Positions 35,821 through 46,526 of a stretch of 64,000 bases of DNA are shown piece after piece. The position numbers were made by a program, and so were the translations under genes. Source of the stretch: Gentiana macrophylla (taxonomy: Eukaryota > Streptophyta > Magnoliopsida > Gentianales > Gentianaceae); the NCBI GenBank assembly GCA_026214975.1, contig JAOBSW010000827.1:28708-92707 (forward strand), given 5' to 3'. A model generated the notes under the pieces. It saw only the letters and a program-made list of their open reading frames with translations. It was not told the origin of the DNA and made no database searches. Each line of letters begins with the position of its first letter. Within the stretch, counting starts at the first letter, position 1.

Positions 35821-38304
35821 TGATGACCTAAACCTAACCTTGGAAGCGGCGCGAGAAAGGTAGCGGACATTACCTAGGCTATACAGATCCTAACCGGCGT
35901 TGTACCGGGTCAAATCGTAGTGCTAGTCTGGTGAGTCAGAGTTATCGTATCCACAGGAAAACATGGTAATTCTTTTAAGTGGGGTTAAACACCAAGAAGC
36001 TATTATTAACTCGATCTAAGTCGCAGTTTTATCATTTTCCTGGGTTAGATTATGTTAGTAGTTAGATTGTTAGAGTTAGATGTTAGTAGTACATAAAGTA
36101 AAACAAGTAAATAAATACTAATATAATATATATATATATATAGATATTTTTGGATCTAGCCAAGAATACTTTACTGAATCAATATCTTTTTAGTAGAAAT
36201 AAATGAGACAGATCTTCCTTTATTCAAGGTGTAAATTATATATGAATCGGTGTACTCCTAAGCTAGACAACTCCTCCTCACATGAGCGTATGAAATTGTC
36301 AAATGTCCATTGCATCAGTCCAAGGTCCACAAGCTATTACGGTTTTTACGAGCAGGCCCGAGTACAAATCTACCTTTAGATAAAAGGAGTCATTCCGTTC
36401 GTCAAGCGGTCAATTTTATTTAAAAGGCTCCGGTTGTCAAAGCCGGACGATTCAACTTTCGGTTTAAGTTTCAATTAAAGCGATGATTTAACATTATTAC
36501 GATCTAAAGTACAAATGTCAATAAAATTTATCTTTCCCAAGACAAATCGCTTTGGTTAGGAAATCGGATTCCGTTGTCACGTTTTCACTCGGCCAATTTT
36601 ACCCTCCGGTCTTTCTATTTTAACGTTTCATTAAGCGCAGAAAGAAAGAGATTCATCATAATTGATTTTAATCATTATTACCGAGTCGATCATTCATTTT
36701 ACCAAAAGATTAACTAATTGATTCATATCTTGGCTAGATATATTTTTAGTTATACATAGATATATATATCGATTCTGTCAAAATGTCATGGATTAAACGT
36801 TTTGAAGTTTTCCATAATAGCCTTCATCAAGATGACAAAATTCTATTACAACCAAATTTAGCCTTTCGATCCAAACACTTATCAAATTCTCACATATATA
36901 TATAGATAGATATAATTATATAGAACAACAAAAAGTAAAACTCAATAAAATTACCCGTTTACTTCAGATCTAAGTTGTATTCTTGAAAATAGCAACCTTT
37001 CCAAAAGCATTTTCCTTCGATAATTTTCTCGAGCATTACAACATTACTACTATTATTTATTCAAACATATACATATATATATACATACATCGACATATGT
37101 ATACATATACAGGCCCAAACTAAAAGATAGATGAAATATATATATACGGATGTATATATATATTTTAGGGACGATGTGTGTGTATATATATATAGATATA
37201 TCTATATATATATAAAGTGTGTACAAAAAAAGAAAGAAAGAAAGAAAGGGACGAAGAAGAAGAAAGGAGGAAATAGAAAAGAAGGCGAGTTTATTTGATC
37301 TGTGAGTGTATCCTTATATAGGCAAATGGGAGGAGCCGGACCGGTCCTTGAATGAGCCGGACGGTCCGGAATCATCATTGCTAATCATTTCGAATGCATG
37401 TGCTTGAATGTGCGTATGTATATAATTATATATTAAACTTCTAAAATTCATATCTTAAGTTGCAGACCTCCAAAAATTATGATTCAAACGTCAAAATTAA
37501 GATCTCGGAAAACTCTTCAACTTTCATGAAGGACTCTTCTCCAGAAAACGCCGTCTTGATAAGCAAATTCATACTCCGAACGTTTTGCGGGATTTTTACG
37601 AAATTGAATCAATTAGCCACTTGACCACCATTTAAGTTGTAGAAGTCCGATCTTCATAATTTAAATTGCATTGGAAAGCTTATATGAAGGTCTTCAACTT
37701 TCATTAAGAACACTTTTTCAGATAACGTCTTTTTGATGAGCCATTCGTATGTCGAGTCTTTTACGGGATTTCTACTAATCCGAATTGATTAGTCAATTGA
37801 CCATAACTTGAGTTGTAGACCTCCAATTGACGTAATTCAAAGTGCGTTGGAAAGCTTATGTGAAGATCTACAACTTTCATTAAGAAGTCATCCCCTGAAA
37901 ATGCCTCTAAGCTGGGTCAAATCTCCGTCGAAAATATGTAACGATTTAAGTACTTAGAAAATTTGCTCCGTTGAACTTATAAACTTGTGGCACCTTCTTC
38001 TAACCCTCTAAACACATCTTTTAGACTCAAAACATGTCGTTACGTGGAATCTTGGTCAATATATAATCCTGCAATGAACCACCAAAATACCAAACGTAAA
38101 TCCGACACGACACTCCGGTTACTAAACCGGTACAAAAACTAATAAAAAAAACTTACAAAAATACGATAATTTATATAATAACTACTACTTATACATTTGA
38201 ATAAAACTTAGTAATTTTGACTTGATTTGATACAATAATGCTCAAAATGGTATCAATATTGGGGTAAAATGTCGTAATAATGATCATAAATTTATCTCTC
38301 ATCA
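35821..38304 (-). repeat. Gypsy 5' LTR (LTR-D)
   Basis: About 2.48 kb, same orientation as LTR-A and closely similar along its length. It ends TGATGACC (plus-strand left end) beside the primer site. The TATA motif is at 37314-37320, with upstream palindromes GGACCGGTCC (37338-37347) and CCGGACGGTCCGG (37357-37369). It abuts the second half of the split Copia LTR at 38305. Confidence 0.92.
37314..37369 (-). promoter_or_regulatory. TATA box and palindromes driving the Gypsy 5' LTR
   Basis: Minus-strand TATATAA (37320-37314) with two GC-rich palindromes 18-50 bp upstream. This is the promoter expected to transcribe gag at 35289-33010. Confidence 0.6.
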
Positions 38305-39120
38305 GCTGAAAAACACCCTACTGAACCTACTGAATTTAAATCTACTGAACTAGAGAAATTCTTCAAGTGTTTTCTACATTCAAGCTACATCAAGTATACA
38401 CACTTGAAGCCTGCAAGCTGCTGATTATATCATCCTAATCAAGTTGCTGCAACTGAATCATTTATTTGATTCAATCTTTATTTTATAAAGAACCTGGTGA
38501 AGACAGTGAAGCATCTGTTGGGTGTGAAAGACTGTTGTTTGTGGTGGAGCTGGTGAAGAGGCAATCCTACCCTTCAAGGACCAGTGGAAGACTCAGGAGC
38601 AGCAATCCTACCTATTCCCAGTTTTCAGTTTGTGAAGCCATAGTTATTGGTGAAGGACAAGCATCTTAGGAATCTTTGTATAAGCTACATCAAATATCTC
38701 TAGTGAATTTCCTCCAACATCACAGGAGAAGAGTGGACTGACAGGATTACACCACTTGGAACCACTATAAAATCTGCCTACTTACTTTCAGCATTTACTT
38801 TCTGCACTTAGTCTATTACATTCATCAGTCAATTGAATCTAGCAACTGAAATCACACACAGACACTACTGAGTATCTAATACTTAGTATCATATTTAACA
38901 ACAAGTATTAAGGCTTAATTTTGATATTATTCCGCTGCACAAATTCAGCAAACTTGACTATCGATGACTCTATTTATCGGTGAGCTATCGAGGTATCATC
39001 AGACTCATCAAGTATCACGCAGGTCTTGAAGTTGCGAGAATTTGTTAACTCCAAAGTTTTAAGTGTTAAGTTTATTCACCCCCCTCTAAACTTAACCAAA
39101 GCCTTTTCAAGGGACCAACA
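38305..39120 (+). repeat. 5' LTR of the Copia element, right part
   Basis: Resumes at GCTGAAAAACACCC and matches 50314-51127 of the 3' LTR, ending GGGACCAACA. With 17034-17907 it gives about 1690 bp against 1710 bp for the 3' LTR; part of the difference is a C run of 6 here and 12 in the 3' LTR (51080-51091). Confidence 0.92.
38767..38774 (+). promoter_or_regulatory. Second TATA-like motif in the Copia 5' LTR
   Basis: TATAAAAT; the same motif is at 50763-50770 in the 3' LTR. It lies downstream of the nested Gypsy insertion, so it is the only LTR TATA motif still physically linked to the Copia gag start. Confidence 0.5.
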
Positions 39121-39122
39121 AT

Positions 39123-39134
39123 TGGTATCAGAGC
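39123..39134 (+). promoter_or_regulatory. Copia primer binding site
   Basis: TGGTATCAGAGC two bases after the 5' LTR end; complementary to initiator Met-tRNA. Confidence 0.9.
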
Positions 39135-39226
39135 AGTGTTTCTGTTTTGAAGAAATCCTACTTGTTGTGCTTGCGAAAACTCTTTGAAACTTTCTTTCAA
39201 GTTACTGATTTTCAAAGACTTGCATC

Positions 39227-39571
39227 ATGGATAACACTCAGTATGCTAGAACAATGCTGATGTGCTCTCTAGATAGATTTGATGAGTATAAACGTCGAAT
39301 GCAGGCTTACCTTGCTGCAACTCATGATGAGATGATGGATGTACTTAAGCGATGGACCACTTTGGAGATTACCAAGGCAATAACGAGTGGGTGAAACTCA
39401 TGAGTACATTCCAAAACCAAAAGAGAGAATGGAATGCGAGAAGATAGGAAGAGAGCAAACCTCAACAACATTGCTATTGATATCATTCTGTAACCTTGGA
39501 TAGCAATATGTACATGAAAGTTAAAGATTGCAAGACTGCAAAGGAACTTTGGGACAAGATACATTTGATCT
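39227..39571 (+). pseudogene. gag: Copia gag, N-terminal fragment
   Basis: The ATG at 39227 opens MDNTQYARTMLMCSLDRFDEY, followed by a stretch ending EITKAITSG before a stop at 39392-39394. The remaining bases up to 39571 code only when the frame is changed more than once. Size and position fit the Gag N-terminus of Copia elements. Breaks occur at words such as CTTAAGCGATGG and AATGCGAGAAG, where small indels are likely. The true gene start is this ATG, 93 bp after the primer site. Confidence 0.75.
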
Positions 39572-39934
39572 GTGAAGGCACTTGATGCAATAAAGAAGAA
39601 TAAAATCGGTGTGGCGGAAAGAGGTTCCAAAAGTTCAAAATCTTTGCCAAATGAAACCATTGAGCAAATGGAGTCTAGATTTAATGCAATCCTGAATGAA
39701 CTTACCCTGCTGAGTGTAAGTTATTCAAAAGAAGAAATAAACACTAAAATCTTGGAGGCTCTACCTACAAAAGATGTTTGGAAAATGAAGGTGACTGCAA
39801 TAGAAGAAATGAGAAAGTTGCATGAAGAAGACACCTTCAAGTTGTTTTCAGATCTCAAGGCTTATGAATTTAGCAAAAAACTTGTACCTGAGACTAAAAA
39901 AGAAGAGCCAAAGACCACTGCATTGGCTGCTTGA
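39572..39934 (+). pseudogene. gag: Copia gag, central UBN2-like domain
   Basis: A 120-codon frame with the typical Copia Gag core: IEQMESRFNAILNELTLLS, then INTKILEALP, then LFSDLKAYEF and a lysine/glutamate-rich end. This domain family forms the capsid shell. It is continuous with the fragment before it by frameshift, and the frame is lost again at 39932-39934. Confidence 0.85.
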
Positions 39935-40018
39935 CATCAAGAAGAAACATCAGGAGGACAGGATGATCTGCTGGATGAGATGCAAGAGTAGATTGCCCTA
40001 CTGAGCAAGAAAATCAGG

Positions 40019-40330
40019 ATGATGAAGACTGGAAAGGCCCCTTCAAGAAATTTCACAACGAGGCCTACTGAAAGAAAGAAAGAAGAATCAAAGAAAGACA
40101 ATGACTATCTGTGCTTTCATTGCAAGAAACAAGGACACTTCAAACTGGTGTCCCGAGTTAAAACAAGGCAAGGAACACGATTATCTTTGCTTCAACCGCA
40201 AGAGGCTGGACATTTTAGACTGATTGTCGGACCTCATCAAGACCAAGAGTCAACAAAGAAGACATGGCAAGAAGGCTATGGTTCTTTGAAGATGAATCAA
40301 GGTATGAAGTGGAATCGAAAAAGGAAATGA
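40019..40330 (+). pseudogene. gag: Copia gag zinc-knuckle region
   Basis: Contains CFHCKKQGHF, the first part of a CCHC zinc knuckle that binds RNA during packaging; the last cysteine is displaced by a frameshift just downstream. A second partial knuckle (starting with codons for CFN) follows in another frame around 40190. Two knuckles would fit Sirevirus-type Gag. A K/R/Q-rich tail follows. Confidence 0.75.
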
Positions 40331-40683
40331 ATCGGGATGACACGGCATTGGTTCTTTGAGATGGAAGATTATGCTTTGATGGCTAATATGGATGAAAGCG
40401 AGGAGGTATAACATCTGTATCTATCAATACTCTGCTTTGAAGTGATTGTGAATCAACTTGTGGTTCAAATCCTAGAAATTTCGACAACAATGAGACTTTG
40501 GATGCCATCCTTAATCAATCGAGGATAATACAACTGGTTATGAGATTGTGAAGGCTGAAAAAAAGCTCTTGAATTGGAAGTTGGAAGATTGAAAGTGAAT
40601 TAAGGGTTCTCAAAGGTAAGGAAAAGATGTTGGGACGGAATCGGTATAAGTCACTTTGAACATCCAGCGACCCACTGAATCTA

Positions 40684-40974
40684 TTGAACCATCTTGTTCC
40701 TCTACTTGCATACAAATCTGGAAAGCCTTATGGTGATAGAACAGGGCTTGGATTTGGAACTCAACAATCCAAAAAGAGTGGATCCAGTAAGGTCACTGAA
40801 CCTAGTACTGCAGGTGGTCCTAAGTTTGTACCAGCACAAGATCCAACTCCAAGAATGGTTGCTGAGGCAGTAAAACCTACTGAGAATGCCTCAAGGAAGC
40901 AAAATCAGAAGTCTAAGAAGTCAACGACTCCCAATAAAAAGAACAAATCAAAATGGGGACGCTGGACCTCCTGA
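40684..40974 (+). pseudogene. gag: Copia gag C-terminal region
   Basis: A 96-codon frame with LAYKSGKPYGDRTGLGFG, a word typical of the C-terminal side of plant Copia Gag, followed by a lysine-, serine- and proline-rich basic tail. The gap 40331-40683 holds more gag sequence with many frame changes, including an acidic stretch. Confidence 0.65.
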
Positions 40975-41055
40975 ACCTCATCGATGTGAGACACGCTACC
41001 AAGTCTATTTGGACTACAAAAAGGTAAAGGTCAGAAATATTCCAAGAATAAGAAT

Positions 41056-41454
41056 CCTAAATGTAAAAATGTTAATCATTCAAGGGATACTTATCTCAGG
41101 GGGAAAGGTAGACTGTTTCTTACTGATGATGATTGGAACATTCCTGTACCTACTGATAGAAACAATCAGTATAATCATGCTGCTAGGGTAAAACCTAAGC
41201 AATGGAATCAGCAGAGGACTCAGCAGAGGACTTATAAAAGACCTCAGCAGGGACCTCAGCAGACTCCATACTACAGGGTTGTTCCTAACAGACAGCAAAC
41301 AAATGGTTATACTAATGCTTCTAACACCAAGAATCACTTCAAACAGCATTATAAACCAAAAGGCCAGAAAACATATGTGAATCCTACACAACCTACTGTA
41401 AGAACTTATGGATGTGTGGAATACATGTATGAACCAAAGTATGACACTTTTTAG
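41056..41454 (+). pseudogene. Copia Gag-Pro linker, glutamine-rich
   Basis: An open frame without ATG of about 132 codons in the frame of 41056, ending at TAG 41452-41454. It carries a Q/R/P-rich segment around QQRTQQRTYKRPQQGPQQ and an aromatic C-terminus. Such low-complexity linkers separate Gag from protease in long Copia elements. Confidence 0.55.
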
Positions 41455-41554
41455 AGAAGACCTTATGGAAACTTACCAAAAGTCATGCTTACTATCGACC
41501 ACTATGGACCCAAGCAGGTTTGGGTACCTAAAATGCATTAACTTTGTTTTGTAG

Positions 41555-41787
41555 GGTGTCTGGTACTTTGATAGTGGATGTTCCAGACATATGACAAAGA
41601 ATAAGCATTGTTTGTCGAATTTTGTGGCAAAAGATGGTCCAATGGTGAATTTTGGCAACAAGAATACACCTGGATAAACAAGAGGATATGGCACACTTGT
41701 CAGAAATGGACTTACAATTAAGAATGTTGCATATGTGGAAGGATTTGGACTACAACTTGCTTTGAGTTAATTGGACAATTCTGTGAT
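41555..41787 (+). pseudogene. pol: Copia aspartic protease fragment
   Basis: The active-site word WYFDSGCSRHMT is encoded at 41561-41596, with D-S-G at 41570-41578. This Copia protease signature cleaves the Gag-Pol polyprotein. Upstream, stop codons lie between the linker and this word. Downstream, the frame breaks near 41675 and again before 41788. The catalytic triplet is intact although the module is broken. Confidence 0.85.
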
Positions 41788-42534
41788 ATGGGATACAAGG
41801 TCACTTTTGACAAAAACAATTGTATTGTCATTAGCGAAAGAGGTGATCAAGTTGTACTGGCTGGTAGAAGACAACAAAACATGTATGTTGTGGATTGGTC
41901 TACTGCAGTTCCAGAAACCTGCCTAATTGTGCATACCAAGTCAGAACTCAATTGGTTATGGCACAAGAAGTTGAATCATCTGAATTTTGATGATATCAAT
42001 CAGTTGGTGAAAAAGAAGCTGGTGATTGGTTTACCTGAGATCACATTCAAGAAGGATGCTATATGTGATACATGTCAGCAGGGTAAACAAATAAAGTCAA
42101 GTTTCAAGTCAAAGACTAAACAATCAACTAATAGAGTGTTGGAGCTGATGCATATGGATCTTTTTGGACCAATAACTCCAACAAGTGTGACAGGAAAGAA
42201 ATACACCTTAGTGGTTGTGGATGATTATTCAAGGTACACTTGGGTGATTTTTATGAACAAGAAAAGTGAAACACTCAAAAGCATGCCTAATCTCTTGAAG
42301 AGATTACAGAATGAGAAAAGTTTAACAGTAATTAAGATAATATCGGATCGAGGTCTTGAATTTCTCAACAAAGTTATAAGAGAATATTGTGAACAGAATG
42401 GTGTACTACATCAACTTGCTGCTGCTGGTACACCTCAGCAAAATGGGGTTGCTGAAAGAAGAAACAGGACCTTAAAGGAAGCAGGAAGGACAATGATCTG
42501 TGAGGCATTGCTACTGAAAGATATTGAAATTTGA
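41788..42534 (+). pseudogene. pol: Copia GAG-pre-integrase and integrase core
   Basis: A 248-codon frame. Residues 50-110 hold the HHCC zinc-binding module (LWHKKLNHL then CDTCQQGK). The integrase core follows with the three acidic residues in LMHMDLFGP, SDRGLEF and NGVAERRNRTLKEAGRTM. It catalyses insertion of element DNA into the host genome. The second motif reads SDRG where family members usually have SDHG. The frame is lost at 42532 and continues in the next frame with a 4-base overlap. Confidence 0.92.
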
Positions 42535-43450
42535 AGCGATCAATACAAACATGCTATACACAAAGCAGAACATCAGTGAACAAGAAGCTGCTGAAGACAC
42601 CTTATGAGGTTTGGAATGGAAGAAAACCTAATATATCCTATTTCCATCCATTTGGAAGTAAATGTTTTATCCTAAATCACAAGGTTCATTTGAAGACTTT
42701 CCAACCAAAGTCAGATGAAGGGATTTTCTTGGGCTATTCTTCAGTCAGCAAGGCATTCAGGGTACTGAACAAAATGTCACTGAAACATGAAGAAACAATC
42801 CATGTTGTGTTTGATGAACCTAAGTTTACTGGTTTGGAAAATGAAGATTGTAAACCTGCTGAGAATCAACAAGTCACTGATCCAGATTGTGTTGAAGTTT
42901 TGGAAAGATTCAATGACTTAAAAGTTTCTGATACTGCCCCTGCTGAACACCCTGTTGGTGATATTACTGATGCAACAACTGAAGCAATTCAAGGACCTGC
43001 TGAACCCCCTATTGTTGAAGAAGCTACAGCAGACCCTACTGAAGATGAGGTTCCTGATAATCAAACTAACCAGAATCCACAATGGTTAAGGAATCACCCT
43101 ACTGAACAAGTTATTGGCAATGTACAGCAAGGTGTAAGGACTGGAAGACAACTGGAAGCCATGTTTACTTGTTTTCTATCTCAAATGGAACCAAAAGTTG
43201 TTGAAGAAGCAATTTCAGATCCAGATTGGATAATTGCTATGCAAGAAGAATTGAATGAATTTGAAAGAAATCAAGTTTGGACACTAGTTGAAAGGCCAAG
43301 TCATGCAAATATCATTGGTACTAAGTGGGTATACAGAAATAAACTTGATGAATCTGGTACCATTGTGAGAAATAAGGCCAGACTAGTTGGAAAAGGCTAT
43401 TCTCAAGCAGAAGGAATAGATTTTGATGAAACTTATGCACTGTTGCAAGA
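42531..43450 (+). pseudogene. pol: Copia integrase C-terminus and start of reverse transcriptase
   Basis: In order: the SH3-like integrase tail (YFHPFGSKCFILNHK then GIFLGYSS, then HVVFDEPKF); a variable acidic linker rich in P, A and E; and the RVT_2 start (WIIAMQEELNEFERNQVWTL, then GTKWVYRNKLDE, then ARLVGKGYSQ). The reverse transcriptase reading frame is lost near 43440-43450, where the sequence reads GCACTGTTGC and then GCTATCGATT. Codons after this point are out of frame until the shadow ends at 43532. Confidence 0.92.
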
Positions 43451-43867
43451 TTGGAAGCTATCGATTATTCTTGGCACATTGCATATAAGAACTTCAAAGT
43501 ATATCAAATGGATGTCAAAAGTGCTTTTCTGAATGGCATTCTAGAGGAGGAAGTGTATGTACAGCAACCTCCTGGATTTGAAGTTAAAGATCAAGAAGAT
43601 AAAGTGTATAGACTCAATAAAGCACTTTATGGATTGAAACAAGCACCAAGAGCTTGGTATGAGACTTTATCTCAATTTTTGGTGGACAATGGCCTTACAA
43701 AAGGCACCATTGACAAGACACTTTTCAGAATCAGTGAAAAGGACAGCACTCTGCTGGTACAGATTTATGTGGATGACATAATATTTGGTTCTGAAAATGA
43801 TCTACTTTGTGAAAAAATTGCAAATCTAATGAAGAGTAAATTCCAAATGAGTATGATGGAGAAATGA
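43451..43867 (+). pseudogene. pol: Copia reverse transcriptase, catalytic part
   Basis: Contains [12 protein letters not shown] (first catalytic aspartate region), [22 protein letters not shown] and the catalytic YVDDIIFG. It ends at a premature TGA (43865-43867). All motifs of a Copia polymerase are present. A further piece continues in the next frame at 43864-44025. Confidence 0.93.
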
Positions 43868-44025
43868 ATTACTTCTTGGGATTGAAAGTTAAACAAATGA
43901 AAGATGGAATCTTCATTCATCAAACCAAGTATACCAAGGAGTTGCTGAAGAAGTTTGGTATGGAAAACAGCACCAAAATATCAACTCCAATGAGCACAAA
44001 TATCAGATTGGATGAAGATAAATAA
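43864..44025 (+). pseudogene. pol: Copia reverse transcriptase, thumb-region fragment
   Basis: A 53-codon frame starting [11 protein letters not shown] with FIHQTKYTKELLKKFGM and STPMSTN, typical of the segment after the YVDD motif. It ends at TAA 44023-44025. The preceding and following fragments are in other frames. Confidence 0.85.
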
Positions 44026-44074
44026 GGAAAAGATGTTGATCAGACCTTATACAGAAGGATGATAGGCAGTCTGC

Positions 44075-44707
44075 ATGCACTACATATGTGAGACTGATAT
44101 ATCCTTTGTTGTAGGTGTTTGTGCAAGATTTCAATCTAAACCTAAAGAAAGTCACTTAGGTGCAGTCAAGAGAGTTCTCAAGTACCTAAAGGAGACTTTG
44201 GGAGTAGGGATATGGTATTCCAAGGATAGAAGCTTCAAAGTTATATCCTACTCAGATTCTGATTATGCTGGATGCAAGATTGATAGAAAAAGCACTACAG
44301 GAACTTGTCAGTTAATGGGAAGTAGACTAGTCTCCTGGTTCAGCAAGAAGCAGAATTCAATATCAACTTCCACTGCTGAAGCTGAATACATTGCTGCTGG
44401 AAGTTGTTGTGCACAAGTACTATGGCTAAGACAACAATTAAGGGATTATGGAATTGAGGAAAAGGAAATTCCAATTATGTGTGACAACACAAGTGCAATT
44501 GCAATCACTGAAAATCCTGTTTTGCACTCAAGAACCAAGCATATTGATGTGAGACATCATTTTATAAGAGATCATGTTGAGAAGAAAGATGTGGTAGTTC
44601 TATATATCCTTACTGAAAATCAACTTGCTGATATTTTCACTAAACCACTTGATAGTGAAAGATTTGCCAAATTAAAGACTGAACTTGGAATTATAAAAGT
44701 TGACTGA
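44075..44707 (+). pseudogene. pol: Copia RNase H
   Basis: A 210-codon frame with SYSDSDYAGC, STAEAEYIAAGSCC, MCDNTSAIAI and RTKHIDVRHHFIRDHV, the acidic residues and histidines expected for Copia RNase H, then QLADIFTKPL close to the usual Pol C-terminus. It degrades the RNA template during reverse transcription. This is the best-preserved module in the element. Confidence 0.95.
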
Positions 44708-44731
44708 TGATCAGCAGTGTACTGGAATTCA

Positions 44732-44899
44732 CCAAGGGGATTAGTCTTTGCTATGTTGGGTGAGCTCACTTAGCAGATTAGTCATTGGTATCAACAATTC
44801 CATGTACTTATGTTTGGACAATTGAGCAAATGAGGTTGCCAAGGGGATTGGTCTTTGTCATGTTGGGTGAGCTCACTTGACAGATCAGTCATTGGTATT
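44732..44899 (+). repeat. Direct repeat of about 62 bp after RNase H
   Basis: 44732-44793 and 44839-44899 share CCAAGGGGATT, GTCTTTG, TGTTGGGTGAGCTCACTT and GTCATTGGTAT in the same order. The purine-rich CCAAGGGGATT resembles the CCAAAAAGGGGGAAATT of the polypurine tract at 49402. It may be a repeated regulatory or secondary priming region. Confidence 0.75.
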
Positions 44900-45120
44900 A
44901 AACTTCATCTTGTATTATCAATTGAACAAAACTAGAAGAAATCAAGGATCGCGAGAGTCACTTTGTCGGCCAATTTCTTTGAAGTACCTTCATCGCCAGA
45001 CTACTCGAGCCCACCTCGCCGAGGGCGCCTATTTGAATGGAACGTTATTCAGTCAAAGTTATTAAAGTCAAAAAGCAGATTGGCGGGATATTTATTTTTA
45101 TCCTTTATAAACGCAGTTAA

Positions 45121-45370
45121 CACTATCCAACGGTTACAAACGTTATGGAGGAGTAATGGGCCACGTGTCAAGACAGCATTTATTCGGATTAATCGTGGTC
45201 AAGCATCAATGTACGTGCACTGACAGTTACAACTACTCACTGTCTATATATTCAGGCCTATCACACAGCAGATTCTCTACTTGCAAAATCTCAGATTAAT
45301 ACTCTCTGCTTTTACACTTTGTGAACACAGATTTGAGAAACTATCTTCTTCATCTTATTTTCTCATAACA
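45121..45370 (+). promoter_or_regulatory. Promoter-like region upstream of the extra coding region
   Basis: In order: AACGGTTA (MYB-like, about 45129), GCCACGTGTC with a G-box CACGTG core (45162-45167), TATATA in TCTATATATT (45245-45250), then about 120 bp of pyrimidine-rich leader and ACAATGGC at the ATG (45371), a good plant start context. Such an arrangement inside a retrotransposon suggests that the extra coding region has, or once had, its own transcript. No experimental support is available here. Confidence 0.5.
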
Positions 45371-45637
45371 ATGGCCGAAAAGGTTGATGTTCAGATCGAA
45401 TCAAGCCAAAGTGTTAGAGGCTATGTTGTTGATGCAAACCAAACAGAGCTGGCCATCAACATTGGTCGAAGAATAAGAAGGTTTGCTGGCTTGGAGAACA
45501 AACTCAATATAAGATTGGAAACAATCTCATATACAAATGTTGTGGATTTCTGGAAACACATGGTTGTGGAAGAAGGAAGTGTAGCATTCAAAACAATTGT
45601 GAATGCTGAGGAGATTGAAGTTTCCCCAGTCTACTGA
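45371..45637 (+). pseudogene. Extra coding region, part 1 (N-terminus)
   Basis: 88 codons from an ATG in good context, starting MAEKVDVQIESSQSV. A globular-looking stretch with NIGRRIRRFAGLENKL follows, and the frame stops at a TGA just before the next part begins in another frame. Third ORFs at this position in Sireviruses are called env-like. I see no signal peptide or transmembrane segment, so an envelope role is not supported by this fragment. Confidence 0.55.
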
Positions 45638-45660
45638 GGGAAGTTTTTGGTTTTGAAGAA

Positions 45661-46317
45661 ATGGTGGATGGTCCAGTAAATCCTGAAGCAATGGGATTGG
45701 ACAAGATGGCATTTGTTGATCAAATCAAAACAAATGAAGCCACCAAATCTGTTCCAGGCATCAACTGCAGACATATTGGGAATGAGTACAACCTGCTGAG
45801 CAAACTCATTGCAAAGAACATACTAGGACTGGTTGGAAGTATGGATACTCTATCAGGACCCAAGATAGAGCTGATGATAATCATTTGCAGAAGCATGAAG
45901 TTTGATTGGGCTGGCTATTTCATTCATTACATGAAGAAGGTAGCCAAGGAAGAAAAAGAGGGAAAGAGGAAATCCAAGGCCTTGCCCTTAAGATTAATGG
46001 TTCAGACCCTGTTGAATCACTTGGAGGTTCCTGACATAGAACCTGAGAAGATAAATCAGTCCAGATACAAGAAAGAGATTAATCATGCAATTCATGGTCT
46101 GTATGATGATGAAGAGGTTGCTGGAGAGGCTGCTGATGATGGTAATGGTGGAGATGATGGTGATGCTGGTGGTGAGCAGGTCAAGCCAACTAAAAAGAAA
46201 CCTGTTAAACCTGCTGCACCAAAGAAAGCTGCTGAGAAAAGAAAGGGTGCAGAAACAAGGAAGCTAACTGAAGTATTAAAGCCTTCAAAAAGAACAAGGA
46301 AGCAAACAGCAGACTGA
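45661..46317 (+). pseudogene. Extra coding region, part 2 (conserved-looking domain plus basic tail)
   Basis: 218 codons. The first half looks folded (NEYNLLSKLIAKNILGLVG, then KFDWAGYFIHYMKKVAKEE, then LRLMVQTLLNHLEVPDIE) and resembles by eye the putative plant transposon protein domain seen in extra ORFs of plant retrotransposons. The second half is acidic (EVAGEAADDGNGGDDGD), then strongly basic (KPTKKKPVKPAAPKK), which could serve nuclear import or nucleic-acid binding. The frame is likely contiguous with part 1 through one frameshift near 45640. Confidence 0.6.
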
Positions 46318-46526
46318 TTGCTAAGTCTCTTTGAGGGTTCGATGGAGGTTACTAACCTGCTTTATTCTTTGAAGAAGCTGTTGTTGAAATCTTGAGGGAA
46401 CAATAGAAGGAAGCTAGTAGAAAAAGGAAGTCTACTGTGGTTGAAGAAGATGATGAGCCACTTTCCAAGAGGAGAAAAGAAATTGTCCAAAAACAGAAAC
46501 ATGGAAAATGAAAAGAACTGAAAAAC

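Larger units (their letters stand above)
17908..38304 (-). mobile_element. Nested Ty3/Gypsy element, Athila/Tat-like, gag-only, internally rearranged
   Basis: Lies in the Copia 5' LTR between 17907 and 38305. On the minus strand it starts with an LTR at 38304-35821 (TGATGAGAG...GTCATCA), then a primer site TGGCGCCGCTGCCGGG (35812-35797), a leader, a long gag frame (to 33010), and finally a G-rich polypurine tract and a 3' LTR (20413-17908). I found no reverse transcriptase, integrase or RNase H on either strand, so it needs a helper. The interior contains additional LTR and gag pieces in both orientations. The target duplication is unclear: the flanks are CTTGG (left) and GCTGA (right) where the intact 3' LTR reads ACTGAGCTGA. 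Confidence 0.88.
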
